NCBI GenBank assembly: GCA_025769875.1
Contig: JAGFNK010000942.1
Coordinates: 1 to 17,915 of the forward strand
DNA: 17,915 nt
Reading direction: 5' to 3'
From: Russula earlei
Lineage: Eukaryota; Basidiomycota; Agaricomycetes; Russulales; Russulaceae
Shown here: piece after piece, positions 7,756 to 16,907 of the stretch
Numbering within the stretch: the stretch's first letter is position 1
How the letters are laid out: every line of letters begins with the position of its first letter
Made by a program: the position numbers and the translations under genes
The notes under the pieces: model-generated
Seen by the model: the letters and a program-made list of their open reading frames with translations, nothing else
Database searches by the model: none
What the model was told of the DNA's origin: nothing

Positions 7756-10700
7756 TCACAATTCATCATCAAGCTCCATTGGTACCCATGTGTGATCATG
7801 CGCAGCAGCTTCATCTTCTGCAACGATAAGCCTGTCCTGGTAACAGCACTTCAGGATCTGCAATGCTTTGAAGGTATCTGGTTCAAGCTGGTTTTAAGCC
7901 TTTGTATCCATCAATCCACCTGATGAGAATGCATGCTCAGATGGGACCGAGGAACCTTGAATAGCAAGATAATTGCAAGCAATGTGGGCTAGTGTTGGAA
8001 ACTGTGTCTGGTGATGCTATAAATGATAGTAAGACATTGGCTGTATTTCAAAGTATCAGATAACATTGCCCCACCACTTAACTGGATCATGTTTCCCAAT
8101 CTCTAACAGACTGTTTGTCAAGACATGTACTGCTGATCACTAAGGACTCAGGAGCAGGTGGGCAAGGGTCAGAACAGATGGTATGCAGTGTAGGTGGCAT
8201 TGAACAGGAGGATGAGCCAAACGACTAGAAGGTACCAGATGGGGACTGGTACATGTTGCAGAAGGCAGAGGCAAAGACTGGAGGCCAGTGCAGTGAAGGG
8301 CTTTAGACAAGGTGGTCATTTGAAGAGTACCTTGAGGAAGAGAGAAGACTTTAAACTGAGTGGTCATGGGGGAGTACCCAGGAAGATGAGAGTATCACAA
8401 ATGGACAGTCTGACAACTGCCATGCTGCATTGGGGCTTATATACTGTGTACATGGTCAATTACAAAGAACAGGAACTATTCTAGACTCTTTGGTACCATC
8501 CAATAGGACTGTAGGGGCATAAACTTGCTTGTGTCAGGTTTAGGGCTTACTGAGCATATTACTGATCATTGTAAAGCAATGGCATCATTATGATATCACT
8601 GTGGAGTGCTTGGTGAGCAGATGAGGTCAGTGTGGAGTCGCTCAGTCAGCCATGATGTCATTGGAGCTAAATGACGTCATATGAGTTGTGCAACAAGTTG
8701 TAAGGGTTCATGCCATTGTTTTGGGTCCTTGGTGGCTGAGTGGCCATGTGGTTGCCACATGATGATTACGTCATTAGGAAATGGGTGCCTAGTCATGTCA
8801 TTGGTGCCTTTGTAACAGCAATATCTTGTACTGCAGGAAGAGTAGCCTGTGAAATAGAAGTGGAATGGCGATACAGAGTGAGAGAGGCTAGAAATTCTTG
8901 GCATGGGCTGCAGCTTGCATGCTCTTGCTCAACATGCCCATGGACTGAAGCTTGGATGAATGACATTGCAAATCCTTTTGGCTTCACTAGAGAACCTGCA
9001 CCCTTATGAGAAAATGACAGAAATGAATGTGAAATCAAGATCTCACCTGAGGTTGATGTAGGCATTTCAGAAAGGTATGTTGGGGGCAATTAATGATAAA
9101 AGAGGACATGAAGGAAGCACACTAATTTGTGAAATGCTGCAAGACCCTTTTTGAAGTTTTCAGATGACCAGTTCTGCATTGTGCACTCAAGCTTGATGGA
9201 TGGTTCAACAGCACAGGCAATTGACATCATGAATAGTCTGTTGAGGCAAAGGGACAGGCAATGTGCCAAGACAGACAAAGAATATGTCCGTTTGATCAAT
9301 GGCCATACTATATTTTTGTAATTTCACTAAGCCTTTTACAATACCATGCCAGACTGGAGCAAATCTCAGAGTCATTTCCAGGATCTCCCAATTCTTAATT
9401 AGACATTTGAGGGTAGGTATGGTGTGCCACATGGTTGAATCCATTTCCAAGGAAAATGTAGACTGAGCATTGCATGTCTCCTAGCTCTTCATGAGTCATA
9501 GTGAACAGTGTAGAAATTTGAATAACTTACTTGCAAAACATCATGTACCAACTTAAGTAATTCCCACTCTGCTGGGGCAATAGAGAAATCACCATATTTC
9601 TTCTTTTTGAGATTGGGCACCTTGGGCCTTGCATTGGCCAGCAAGCAGAACTTGTTAACAGCCTGTCAATGGATTAGCAGGACCATTACATGCAGTCAAG
9701 TAATACTCACTGCATGATTCAATAGTACTCAGTCCACAAGATCATACATCAATCCCCATCAAATATGGATCCATTTGATCAATTCAAAAGGCTTCAAACC
9801 TTCTTCTTGGCACATGGTGGCAAAGAATACCTTTGCTTGTGGAGAAGTGCATATCTGCATACCAAGCTCAGCACACAATATTAATAAAAAAAGAAATGAA
9901 ACAAACCTGATTGATAAGAGCAAGAACTTTACCAAGAAGATCACCCAGATCAAACTCCATGTCATCATCAACCTCCATGTTATTGTCAATTGGAGTATTG
10001 CATGCCAGACTTGCAAGCCACTCCAACTTGTCATCATCCTCATCCTCATCTCCATCCTTGTCACCTTCATCATCTAACCCAATATCTCCCATGGGTCTTG
10101 GTTTCCTTAACTTTTTGTATTGTGATCATGTTGGACAAATGGCTTCAATAAAGGCCTTGGACCCCAGGCTCAGGGTATGTTCCATACAACTGAGAAGTTG
10201 TCAATCACTGTCAATTAGAACTTGAAGTAAAGTAGAGCCTACCAGCCATGGCACTGGGATGCAATCCACCTCCTACCTGAAGAACTATCTAGAACATGCT
10301 GTAAGACTTGCATGGTGCAGTCATTGCTTGTTGCGTTGTCTGATGTTTCCCATCCAAGCTATATGCATCATAAGTTAGTATCAGCAGAAGCTGACATTGG
10401 CTCACCTTGTCACGTATACCATACTGATCAATTACATGAAGGATTACTGCAGCAGTATTTGCACCACTGTGATTTCCCTTGATCTCTGTATAGCCCAAGA
10501 CCTTTGATCAGAGTTCCTACTTGTTGGGCTGATCAGCCTCTGAATGGATATAGTGAGCTATAACTGCAAGATATGGGTCAGATGCATCTGATGTCCACAT
10601 GTCAAATGTGATTGAAATCTGGCCCAGAATATCCTAACCAGCAAATAAGTTGCATACAGATGAGTCATAGTTTGAATGATGTTGCACCTTGAATTCTTCT

Positions 10701-10780
10701 GCTATGAGATCTTTTGCATCCTCAGCTTTGCACATGATCTCCTCCCATACATTTGAGGTTCAAACCTCAGTTCTGAACCA
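7756..10780 (-). pseudogene. hAT transposase, inactivated
   Basis: From N- to C-terminus on the minus strand the relic shows: ITFDMWTSDASDPYLAV (about 10612-10563), HYIHSEADQPNK, LGYTEIKGNHSGAN (about 10500-10455), an acidic stretch of Asp/Glu (10089-10025), DLLGKVLALINQ, an intron at 9906-9855, SPQAKVFFATMCQEEGLKPFELIKWI, an intron near 9710-9663, AVNKFCLLAN and KKYGDF..AEWELLKLVHDVLQ, another intron, then QSTFSLEMDSTMWHTIPTLK and VEPSIKLE. The hATC dimerisation domain follows at about 8110-7800: DPVKWWG, an intron, FPTLAHIACNYLAIQGSSVPSEHAFSSGG, ending at the stop 7758-7756. Premature stops include 10519-10517 (TAG), 10510-10508 (TGA) and 9761-9759 (TGA), so it cannot make transposase. About 0.7 kb between 8130 and 8900 is longer than the family needs there. 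Confidence 0.88.
8130..8900. other. Unexplained extra segment inside the hAT transposase
   Basis: The transposase reading breaks off around 8900-8960 and resumes near 8130 with the hATC domain. The family has only about a hundred residues there, so part of this stretch is probably an insertion. It includes a cluster of GTCAT-type sites: ATGTCATTGG near 8653, ATGACGTCAT near 8671, TACGTCATTAG near 8767 and CATGTCATTGG near 8793. I found no convincing terminal repeats or target duplication. Confidence 0.35.
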
Positions 10781-10796
10781 AACTTCAGCATCCCTA

Positions 10797-10804
10797 AATG
10801 TGAC
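10797..10804. repeat. Right 8-bp target-site duplication of the hAT element
   Basis: AATGTGAC directly follows the terminal GCATCCCTA and is identical to 6290-6297. Joining the two flanks through one copy gives a continuous minus-strand reading (YEWAIMSHWFEGPRTV), so the insertion split an open frame. Confidence 0.95.
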
Positions 10805-11110
10805 ATTATGGCCCATTCATATTGTTCTGTCACACAAATTATTGTTCTCATAATCTACACAGTTCCCTTACTCATTTTCAGTTTGGCATTGTAAAATGCC
10901 TAGATTAGTATTCCTTGTAGTGTAACTGAATGGACTGCAAAGTTATCAGCACTTATTATCAATTATGTCATGAACTATCCAATCCAAAATTATAGAATAA
11001 TAACCTTGAATTGTCATAATTGTTATTATCAGTTATTATCTATAATAACAATAATGGTTGATAAAATTATTAGGGGGTAGAATGGCAACAATAATTTCAG
11101 TTTTTGAGAA
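10805..11110 (-). other. CpG-free, AT-rich outer flank of the transposon block
   Basis: The first 40 bp continue the minus-strand frame ICVTEQYEWAIM that the hAT insertion interrupted; an in-frame TAG lies not far upstream. The rest is AT-rich with TTATTATC-type repeats and imperfect palindromes, for example CAATTATG (10960-10967) / CATAATTG (11015-11022), and ATTATAGAATAATAAC near 10988 with its near complement near 11031. It could be a terminal repeat of the MULE or another small element. I found no matching left end near 3300. Composition changes sharply to GC-rich at about 11110. Confidence 0.45.
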
Positions 11111-12013
11111 ACAATGCTAGCGAGGAATAACTGCTTATTATCTCTCACTAGCGCAGGAGGATTTTTTCACCACGGATAGCGGACTCGGAGCTGGTCGCTT
11201 CGACCGTGACGAACCACGGTGAGAGACGGATGATCGAAGGACTGCAGTGAAACGGTTAGCGAGTCGGATCTGCCCAGAAAGGGGGGAAACTCACGTTACG
11301 TTACGGATCTGACGCGAGAGCGCTCAGGTCCTGGGGATGACGCTATGTCGTCGGTCGAGTGATCCCAGGCTCGAGGTGAAGCAAGCGGCGAACTATGACC
11401 TGGGAGTCGAGAAGTATCAAACAGGCGTCATGGGGAACGGCGCGAAGCGTACGAGTCCAAAAGGACCAACAAGGAGTCCGGCCCGTCCACACCACTCGCG
11501 CTGTGCAGTCAAACCTATGGGTCGTTTACAAGGCCTCAAAAGAGAAAGTGAAAATGGTGGACCGCCCGCCCTCCCACTGATACGTACCGGGGAATGACAG
11601 CGACGCCAAAAGGCGTCACGTCTTGTCCGAGTCGGGACGTTGAGATGCTCTTCGAGTGAGAAGCCACGGAAGTCATAAAATATTGTACGGGTGTCCCCAC
11701 CCGCCTTCCCGCACTTACCCCATCGCCTTTTTTTTCAAGTCGACCAGCCAAGCCGAGTAAGCGAGACCTGTTTAGTGGACCCGATGCGGGCGATAGAAAA
11801 CAGATCCGCCGTGTGACGGCTCAAGTTCAGGCCCCCAGTCGTGGCCAAGCAGCCGCAAATTATAGAAGCCCAGTGAAGGTGCAACGTTTCCGCGCACGAC
11901 TTCCAACACAGCCGCAACAGGGACAGAAGATACAGACCGAGCAGGCAGAGACCTCCAGGTAAGCGATCGGTCAAGATTCGCATGGAGGTTGCCAGGAAAA
12001 GTCGTACGAGGTC

Positions 12014-12126
12014 GCATCTCGGCAAGGTGCAAACAGAGGTGCACAACTTCCACCGGATGGAGATACACAAGATCATATGAAGTACTGTGGCATCTCGGCA
12101 AGGTGCAAACAGCGGTCCACAACTTC
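12014..12126. repeat. Diverged direct repeat pair, 37-bp units, 76-bp period
   Basis: GCATCTCGGCAAGGTGCAAA at 12014 recurs at 12090. The unit continues CAG-n-GGT-n-CACAACTTC, and the two copies (12014-12050, 12090-12126) differ at two positions of 37. The sequence between the copies is not repeated. Confidence 0.85.
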
Positions 12127-12423
12127 TGCCCGAGAGTGATACCAATACTGCCAGCCATATGTCGACGAGCCAGACATCGGTGGAAAGGGCACGGATAACA
12201 CAGAGAGGACTTCGTCACCCAAGAATGCACAAGACCGCCCCAGAAACATGCAGACTAAACGACACTCAGACGAGACCAGAACTAACTAAACTGCCAGCGT
12301 CTTGGAACCTGAGTGAGAGACAGGTTAGGTGTTGGAAGACGGTGAGGTTGTGCCACCAGTATTCGCGTGAGAGTTCAAACACGACCGAAGGGTACTACAA
12401 GTAGCTTGGGGCACCAGAAGAGC

Positions 12424-12431
12424 TCACGTGA
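12424..12431. promoter_or_regulatory. TCACGTGA palindrome (E-box type)
   Basis: Perfect 8-bp palindrome containing CACGTG, the core bound by fungal bHLH factors such as Cbf1. No neighbouring gene can be assigned with confidence. Confidence 0.35.
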
Positions 12432-12743
12432 CCGTCACGATTGCTTTTTGGTTTGCTGAACCCTTTGAGGCTATTGCCGCGTCTTTCTCACCTCTGTCCG
12501 AGACAGGGACGCATAGATGTGACAGACGAGACAAAAGTGCCGCCATTCAGTTCTAGAAACGGTGGAAGGAGACCCGATCGGACAGAAGAGGAGATCAGGT
12601 CCCGACGCCGCGAAGCATGAAGGAAAGGAAACATGGGTGCCGGCGAGCCGGCCAAACTTGACGGAGTGTGCGGCGAGGAGTCGACGGCCAGATAAAGTGG
12701 GCATCGGAGAGGAGGCGAGGAACTGAAGGGTGCCCGAACAAAT

Positions 12744-12761
12744 GCGCCTATATATATGCGC
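12744..12761. promoter_or_regulatory. TATA run framed by inverted GCGC arms
   Basis: GCGC, then C-TATATATA-T, then GCGC: a near-perfect 18-bp palindrome around a TATA box. No clear gene starts downstream on either strand, so promoter function is uncertain. Confidence 0.3.
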
Positions 12762-13007
12762 GGAACGGACGTCGGCCGTGACTCGATCCTTTGTGGATGT
12801 GGAACTGGACCGGCCCAAGCGTCGCGCAGCCACACGAGCTGTGTGCTTGACACGCCCGAGACGCCCGTTGACCTTATTGTGCGGCATCCACGTCGTCAAT
12901 GCAAAAGGGGCCCATCCGACGGGGTTCGCTTTATTGTGACGGTGCCCAGGTGCCACCACCGTGGAACGACGCCACCGCCCGAGCGACGGCGTCGCTAGCC
13001 CGGTCAG

Positions 13008-13019
13008 GGTCACGTGACC
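13008..13019. promoter_or_regulatory. GGTCACGTGACC palindrome (E-box type)
   Basis: Perfect 12-bp palindrome with the same TCACGTGA core as 12424-12431 and 14860-14867. It is about 0.7 kb beyond the 3' end of the heme lyase gene, and no gene start is clear beside it. Confidence 0.4.
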
Positions 13020-13751
13020 ATATGTCGATGAGATGAGAGAGCGGCGTGGCCAAGTGAGGTTTGGCGTTCAGTCGAAAGCGTTGGACGCCCGAGGGTGCAA
13101 TAAACGACGAGCAAGAAGTGCAGAAGGAGATCCGAAGAGGGCTGTGCGTGCTGATGAATCGGGGCCGAGATCTGAGTACTCCCAAAAGGATGGCGTGAGT
13201 TGTGGGACGCGGCGCGACGGTGGGACGTCCATCATGATCTGCGGTGACCTGAGCCGGGGGTAAAAGGGAGTGGCGAGCGCTCATTCGAACACGTCGATCC
13301 CCTAATATTTGGCTGGCGGGCATGGCTGGGATGAGAGGAGCCGCCTTGGGGACGATAAGATTCGAATCAACGTTGACTGAGAACGGGCACCAATTTATAA
13401 CCTGATTTCGACGTGCCTGTCAGCCACCAAGATGCCTCATGGCATGCATCCGTTGGTATGTTATTTGGTTGGATAGGAGAGCATTCTGAGTCGATCACCG
13501 TCTCGGTTTCAAGCCCCACGTTTCAACTGAGAGAACAAGAACGATTGGCTCTCGAGCGGAGCACAAGGACCAGTAGAGCGGGTTCTGCCAATGGTGCTCG
13601 GCCTCAGGTCCGGTCAGCCTCCATGAGGAACACCAATGAGATGCTATGCAATACACAAGGAAACCAAAGCGTAGAGGCTATTAGTCTAAAGTATTACCCC
13701 CGTCCCGAGCAAGGAATCCGTGACGTGTCCTATCGCCAGAGATCCGTTCGC

Positions 13752-14718
13752 TCACCCAAAAGTCATCCGTGTCTTGCATCCTGAGCTACGTTTCTCCCAC
13801 GCGGTTCGGGTGGCGGCGCGAATCCGCATGCTGATGCTGCCGAAACTGTCCAAGGCGGGCCGGACGTCAAGCGAGAAGACGGGCGATCCGTCCGGGAGCG
13901 GTGGCGCGCCGTAATAGTCGATAACATATCGGACTTGTTCTCCCGTCGAAGGACGCCGAACGATCCAGTCGTGGCGGTCAAACGGGGGTTCGTTGCTGGG
14001 CGATGTCAGTCCTCGTCGAGTCAAAGAGTATTCAATATCCCGGCCGTCGGGACACGTACTTGAAGCGATCCGGTAAGAGCCAGCCGACAACTAGCCAGAA
14101 CCTTGCCTTTGGCGAGAGTTCGCCGGGGCGTCCCTTCAAGCTTACAAGTTGCAATTTCTCGTCCCTGTCCGCCGGACACGTCAGGATCGGCCGCCTGGTC
14201 CGTGGATAGGTGAAAACGCACTTGTTGACTTGTGTCTCCCACTTGTGCACTTCTTCCCATGCTTTCTCGTTCAGGAAGTTGTGGATCTGCACCATGGTCT
14301 CGATCTCGCCTTCCGGGGTTTCCCATCCCTTCCGGACCAGCGCGTTGTAGAACTGTTGCGGGGACGGGTACTCCCAATTTCCCGCGGCATCACGAGGTAT
14401 CGAGGACGCAGTGCGCTCGGTGGGAAGATCGATGGTCTGCGTGGGCACCCGTTCCTGGGTGAGAACAGGGAGGTGGTTCCGTGGGTCTAGTGCTTCTGAC
14501 GATGAAGATTTTGAAAAGGACGCGTGGTCAACGGGACAACCGGAAGCGGCAGTCGAGGACCGTACACGGGTTTCTATGGAGGTGTGATCCACCGGACAGG
14601 AAGGAGGGACAGTCAAAGGGGTTGGTGGATGTTTTGCGAATGCCGAATGGTCTACCGGACAGCTTGCGGATGACGATGAGTTGGCAGTGTGCGTGGGGGA
14701 AGAGGTACTCTGGCCCAT
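13752..14718 (-). CDS. Holocytochrome c-type synthase (cytochrome c/c1 heme lyase)
   Basis: Attaches heme covalently to the CXXCH cysteines of apocytochrome c or c1 in the mitochondrial intermembrane space. Exon 1 (14718-14060) and exon 2 (13995-13752) flank a GTACGT...CCCAG intron (14059-13996); the product is 300 aa and unbroken. The N-terminal Ser/Thr-rich leader carries three CPVDH heme-regulatory motifs at Cys20, Cys41 and Cys61. The conserved core follows: NWEYPSPQQFYNALVRKGW (about 114-132), VQIHNFLNEKAWEEVHKWE with the likely heme-ligating His146, LKGRPGELSPKARF (about 194-207), and, across the splice, PFDRHDWIVRR, VRYVIDYY, FSLDVRPALDSF. The start at 14718 gives MGQ right before the leader; an in-frame ATG 46 codons upstream adds only unconserved residues. 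The sequence does not by itself separate c-type (Cyc3) from c1-type (Cyt2) lyase. A TCACGTGA box lies 142 bp upstream of the start. Confidence 0.93.
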
Positions 14719-14859
14719 CCTCGAGGATTTCGTTGTGTAGCGTGTAGCACAGGGTACAGCGAAAACGTAAAATCTTATGTCGCAGTGGTTGAATGCAGGC
14801 AGACGGAGACAGATTCCGGAGTTTTCGCTGCCTTTTTGCGCGCGCGCTATCGTCATAAG

Positions 14860-14867
14860 TCACGTGA
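14860..14867. promoter_or_regulatory. TCACGTGA box upstream of the heme lyase
   Basis: Perfect palindrome located 142 bp upstream of the heme lyase ATG. In fungi this motif is a known promoter element bound by bHLH factors. Its position suggests control of this gene; that link is inferred. Confidence 0.45.
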
Positions 14868-16244
14868 TATACAACCCTATGATTTATGTTACGCCAACGA
14901 ACCGAGTAACCCCCACATTGATACTGCCATTTACACAAGATGCAATGCACCCCGGGCGTCTACCTTCATTCAGTGTATTTTTCTTTTTGTACTGTAGAGA
15001 GCGCTCTTCGACAAAACCCGGACGGCCCGGACGGCTCCAACTGTACTCAGTACCGCGGCGCCACCTCAGCCTCAGAGTTGAGCCGATTCATCGCTCCTTC
15101 CATCGGCCCATCTCCGCGGGTCGTAACTCAAAATGGGCGTCAAATTGAGGGGGTTGACATGCGAGAGAAGGGGTGAGGCGATTGGCCGCGGAACCACCGG
15201 GCTTCGGGTGCTACAGTTGACCACACTGTAAAGCTACCCTCGCGTGACCGAGGCGGGGAGACGCTGAGCTCCGGATGCAAGATCGGTTCTGTTGTCCGGT
15301 TAAAAACATACTCCAGATGAAGCCTGAAGCCCCGCTGTTGACTCCTCGTCGTTAGCGTCCGATCTGGCGGAGGGTGGAGACCGACAGGCAGGTGTTGGGG
15401 TGGTGGGCTTGTGACGTTGATGCCAGATGCCACACGGGTGTGCGGTCAGAAATAGAACGCGTTTGATCCCCAAATTATCGCGGCCCTTTACGGGAAGGGT
15501 CAAATTTAATTAAACTTGATATCAGTATGAGTTGCCGTATCAGGAAATCTCTTCACCCCCACAGGTGCCATAATCAAGAAAAGGATCAAGGGGGATATAA
15601 AGCGGTTTTGATTGAAGAAATCAGGACGGTCGAGTTTATTTGGTAGTTATACTTGCAAAAATTGGTCATTCCTTGATCCTGGTGATCATCCCTAGGGAGA
15701 AATGCATGGCATGAAACATCAGTGTTGGTCACATGCGCCATATGTCAGGTGCAGCAAAAAAAAACATGCTCCGTTCACGGTTCCTACTGGAACTACGTTG
15801 ACACTTGAAGTTTTGAGGGTGTTGGTCGTCGTTGCGCGCTCGTTGTCCACTCAATCGACGCGAGATTCAAATCGGTGGGTAGCGCGGGGACCCCGTGTAC
15901 CGCTGGCCCGCGCAGCGGCATCATTCCATCCACCACACCGCGTTTCAAGTTCTTTTCTCTGACCCAGCTTTATTCCTATTTCCTTTCCGAGCAGCGGACT
16001 GCATACGGTTTGGCTTTAGTCAGAGAATGAAAAGGAGAGTGTCGCGTAACAGGGGCTTCAAGAAATAACGAGATGGCCTGAATTGAAGCTTCCGGTGTTC
16101 TGGATTCACTTGTCGATCTACGGAGCCCTTTAGGAACGGTGTATTATGTTTTGAAGCTGAAGCTCAGCTCAGGCAACTTCGCCAATCGATCGTCTCGTGT
16201 GACCAGCTTCAGGGCGGTACCGCAACAGCAAGAAGTGATGGTGA
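14868..16244. other. Intergenic stretch with no supportable gene
   Basis: I see only short unsupported readings. Notable small items: a 10-bp palindrome AGAGCGCTCT near 14998, a doubled CCGGACGGC near 15020, and a GGATATAAAG TATA-like box near 15592 with a short open reading (15702-15962) downstream that has no recognisable feature. Confidence 0.35.
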
Positions 16245-16306
16245 TCACATAGGTGATCCGTCGCAATTCGCGATGGGCATTGAGCAACAGAATATTTGTG
16301 CTGCTT

Positions 16307-16727
16307 TTAAGCGCGTAGAACCTTTGCCACGAAGAGTCGTATCCAAGATGAGTGTTCCATGAGAGCCACGGAGAGAGTTACCTCCACAATGCGGCACCAG
16401 GAGATGAAACGGCGGCGTCGGGTACGACATGGTGCCGGACTCCGAGTACAGTACCTGGATTTGCGCTGCAAAGTCGCAGATGTTGGCATCGAAGCTGTCG
16501 AGCTTACGCCGGACATGCAGAGGACGACAACAAAGATCGCGACGGCGGGTCCGAAGTGGGCCAGTTTCCGACTGATGCAAAATGCAAAGAACAGAAGATG
16601 GCACACACATCGCAAGGGCACAGGAAACGGCGGACTGGTAGTGGATGCGGTACTGAGTCAAGTAGTGCGACTGAGGTGTAGTGGGGAGTGACCAGGGGTC
16701 CGTCGATATCTGAGATCTGCTGTGCAT
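16307..16727 (-). CDS. Doubtful small membrane-protein gene, divergent to the sugar transporter
   Basis: Minus-strand open readings overlap here. One (16621-16307) has two hydrophobic stretches, CVCHLLFFAFCISRKL and FGPAVAIFVVVLCMSG. The second is followed directly by a possible intron (GTAAGCTC donor near 16505, TTTGCAG acceptor near 16463). Another frame starting at 16727 is open for 160 codons. I recognise no family, and the frames can be joined only by assuming introns or a frame error, so this may be chance. Position and orientation (divergent from the transporter) are compatible with a real gene. Confidence 0.2.
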
Positions 16728-16799
16728 GCATGTGCTACCCGACCTTCCTCACGACGTTTCTGCTGCTTCCAAACCAACCGATGAATTTCCACAGCTTAG

Positions 16800-16907
16800 A
16801 CCCGCCTCGCATAAATATTCTTCTGCCATCTTCCTATGCCTCGTCTCCCCGCCCTTCTTCTTCGCCCCTCCCCCTTTTTCCTTCTTCCCAAAGTACCATT
16901 GTCCATC
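16800..16907 (+). promoter_or_regulatory. Core promoter of the sugar transporter
   Basis: A CATAAATATTC TATA-like element near 16809-16820 is followed by a long pyrimidine-rich tract (about 16845-16890, CCCTCCCCCTTTTTCC) ending some 20 bp before the ATG at 16908. CT-rich tracts at transcription start regions are common in basidiomycete genes. Confidence 0.5.

Larger units (their letters stand above)
6298..10796 (-). mobile_element. hAT-superfamily DNA transposon, 4499 bp, degenerate
   Basis: The termini are TAGGGATGCC at the left and, inverted, TAGGGATGCT at the right, continuing as imperfect inverted repeats (AAAGTTCAGTTC versus GAAGTTTGGTTC). Identical 8-bp duplications AATGTGAC flank both ends. 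Subterminal DNA is crowded with GAACC/GGTTC motifs in both orientations (6360-6475 and 10755-10785), plausible transposase-binding sites. The transposase relic runs on the minus strand from about 10780 to 7756, leaving about 1.45 kb of non-coding DNA at its 3' side. It has more CpG left than the surrounding MULE fragments. Confidence 0.92.
11111..13751. other. GC-rich intergenic stretch without a supportable gene
   Basis: Several open readings exist (longest 180 codons on the minus strand at 12471-13013), but none has a recognisable domain, consistent intron structure or clear start context. The region holds a diverged direct repeat pair (12014-12126), a TATA-containing near-palindrome (12744-12761), two TCACGTGA sites, and an abrupt edge with the CpG-poor block. 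It may carry untranslated RNA or the remnant of an unrecognised element. Confidence 0.4.

Noticed and set aside
8740..9009. 89-codon plus-strand reading
   Set aside because: It lies antisense within the hAT transposase region and has no domain of its own.
11735..12230. Two overlapping minus-strand readings of 136 and 152 codons
   Set aside because: They overlap each other in different frames, have no recognisable motif, and run across the direct repeat pair.
12471..13013. 180-codon open reading on the minus strand
   Set aside because: GC-rich DNA gives long chance readings. There is no domain, biased Arg/Ser/Pro composition, no supporting intron pattern, and overlapping readings of similar quality lie in other frames.
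14719..14856. Upstream in-frame ATG extending the heme lyase by 46 residues
   Set aside because: The extension has no conserved features, while the MGQ start is followed directly by the expected CPV leader.
15860..15885. GATTCAAATC resembling a tRNA B-box
   Set aside because: No A-box at the right distance and no acceptor-stem pairing could be found around it.
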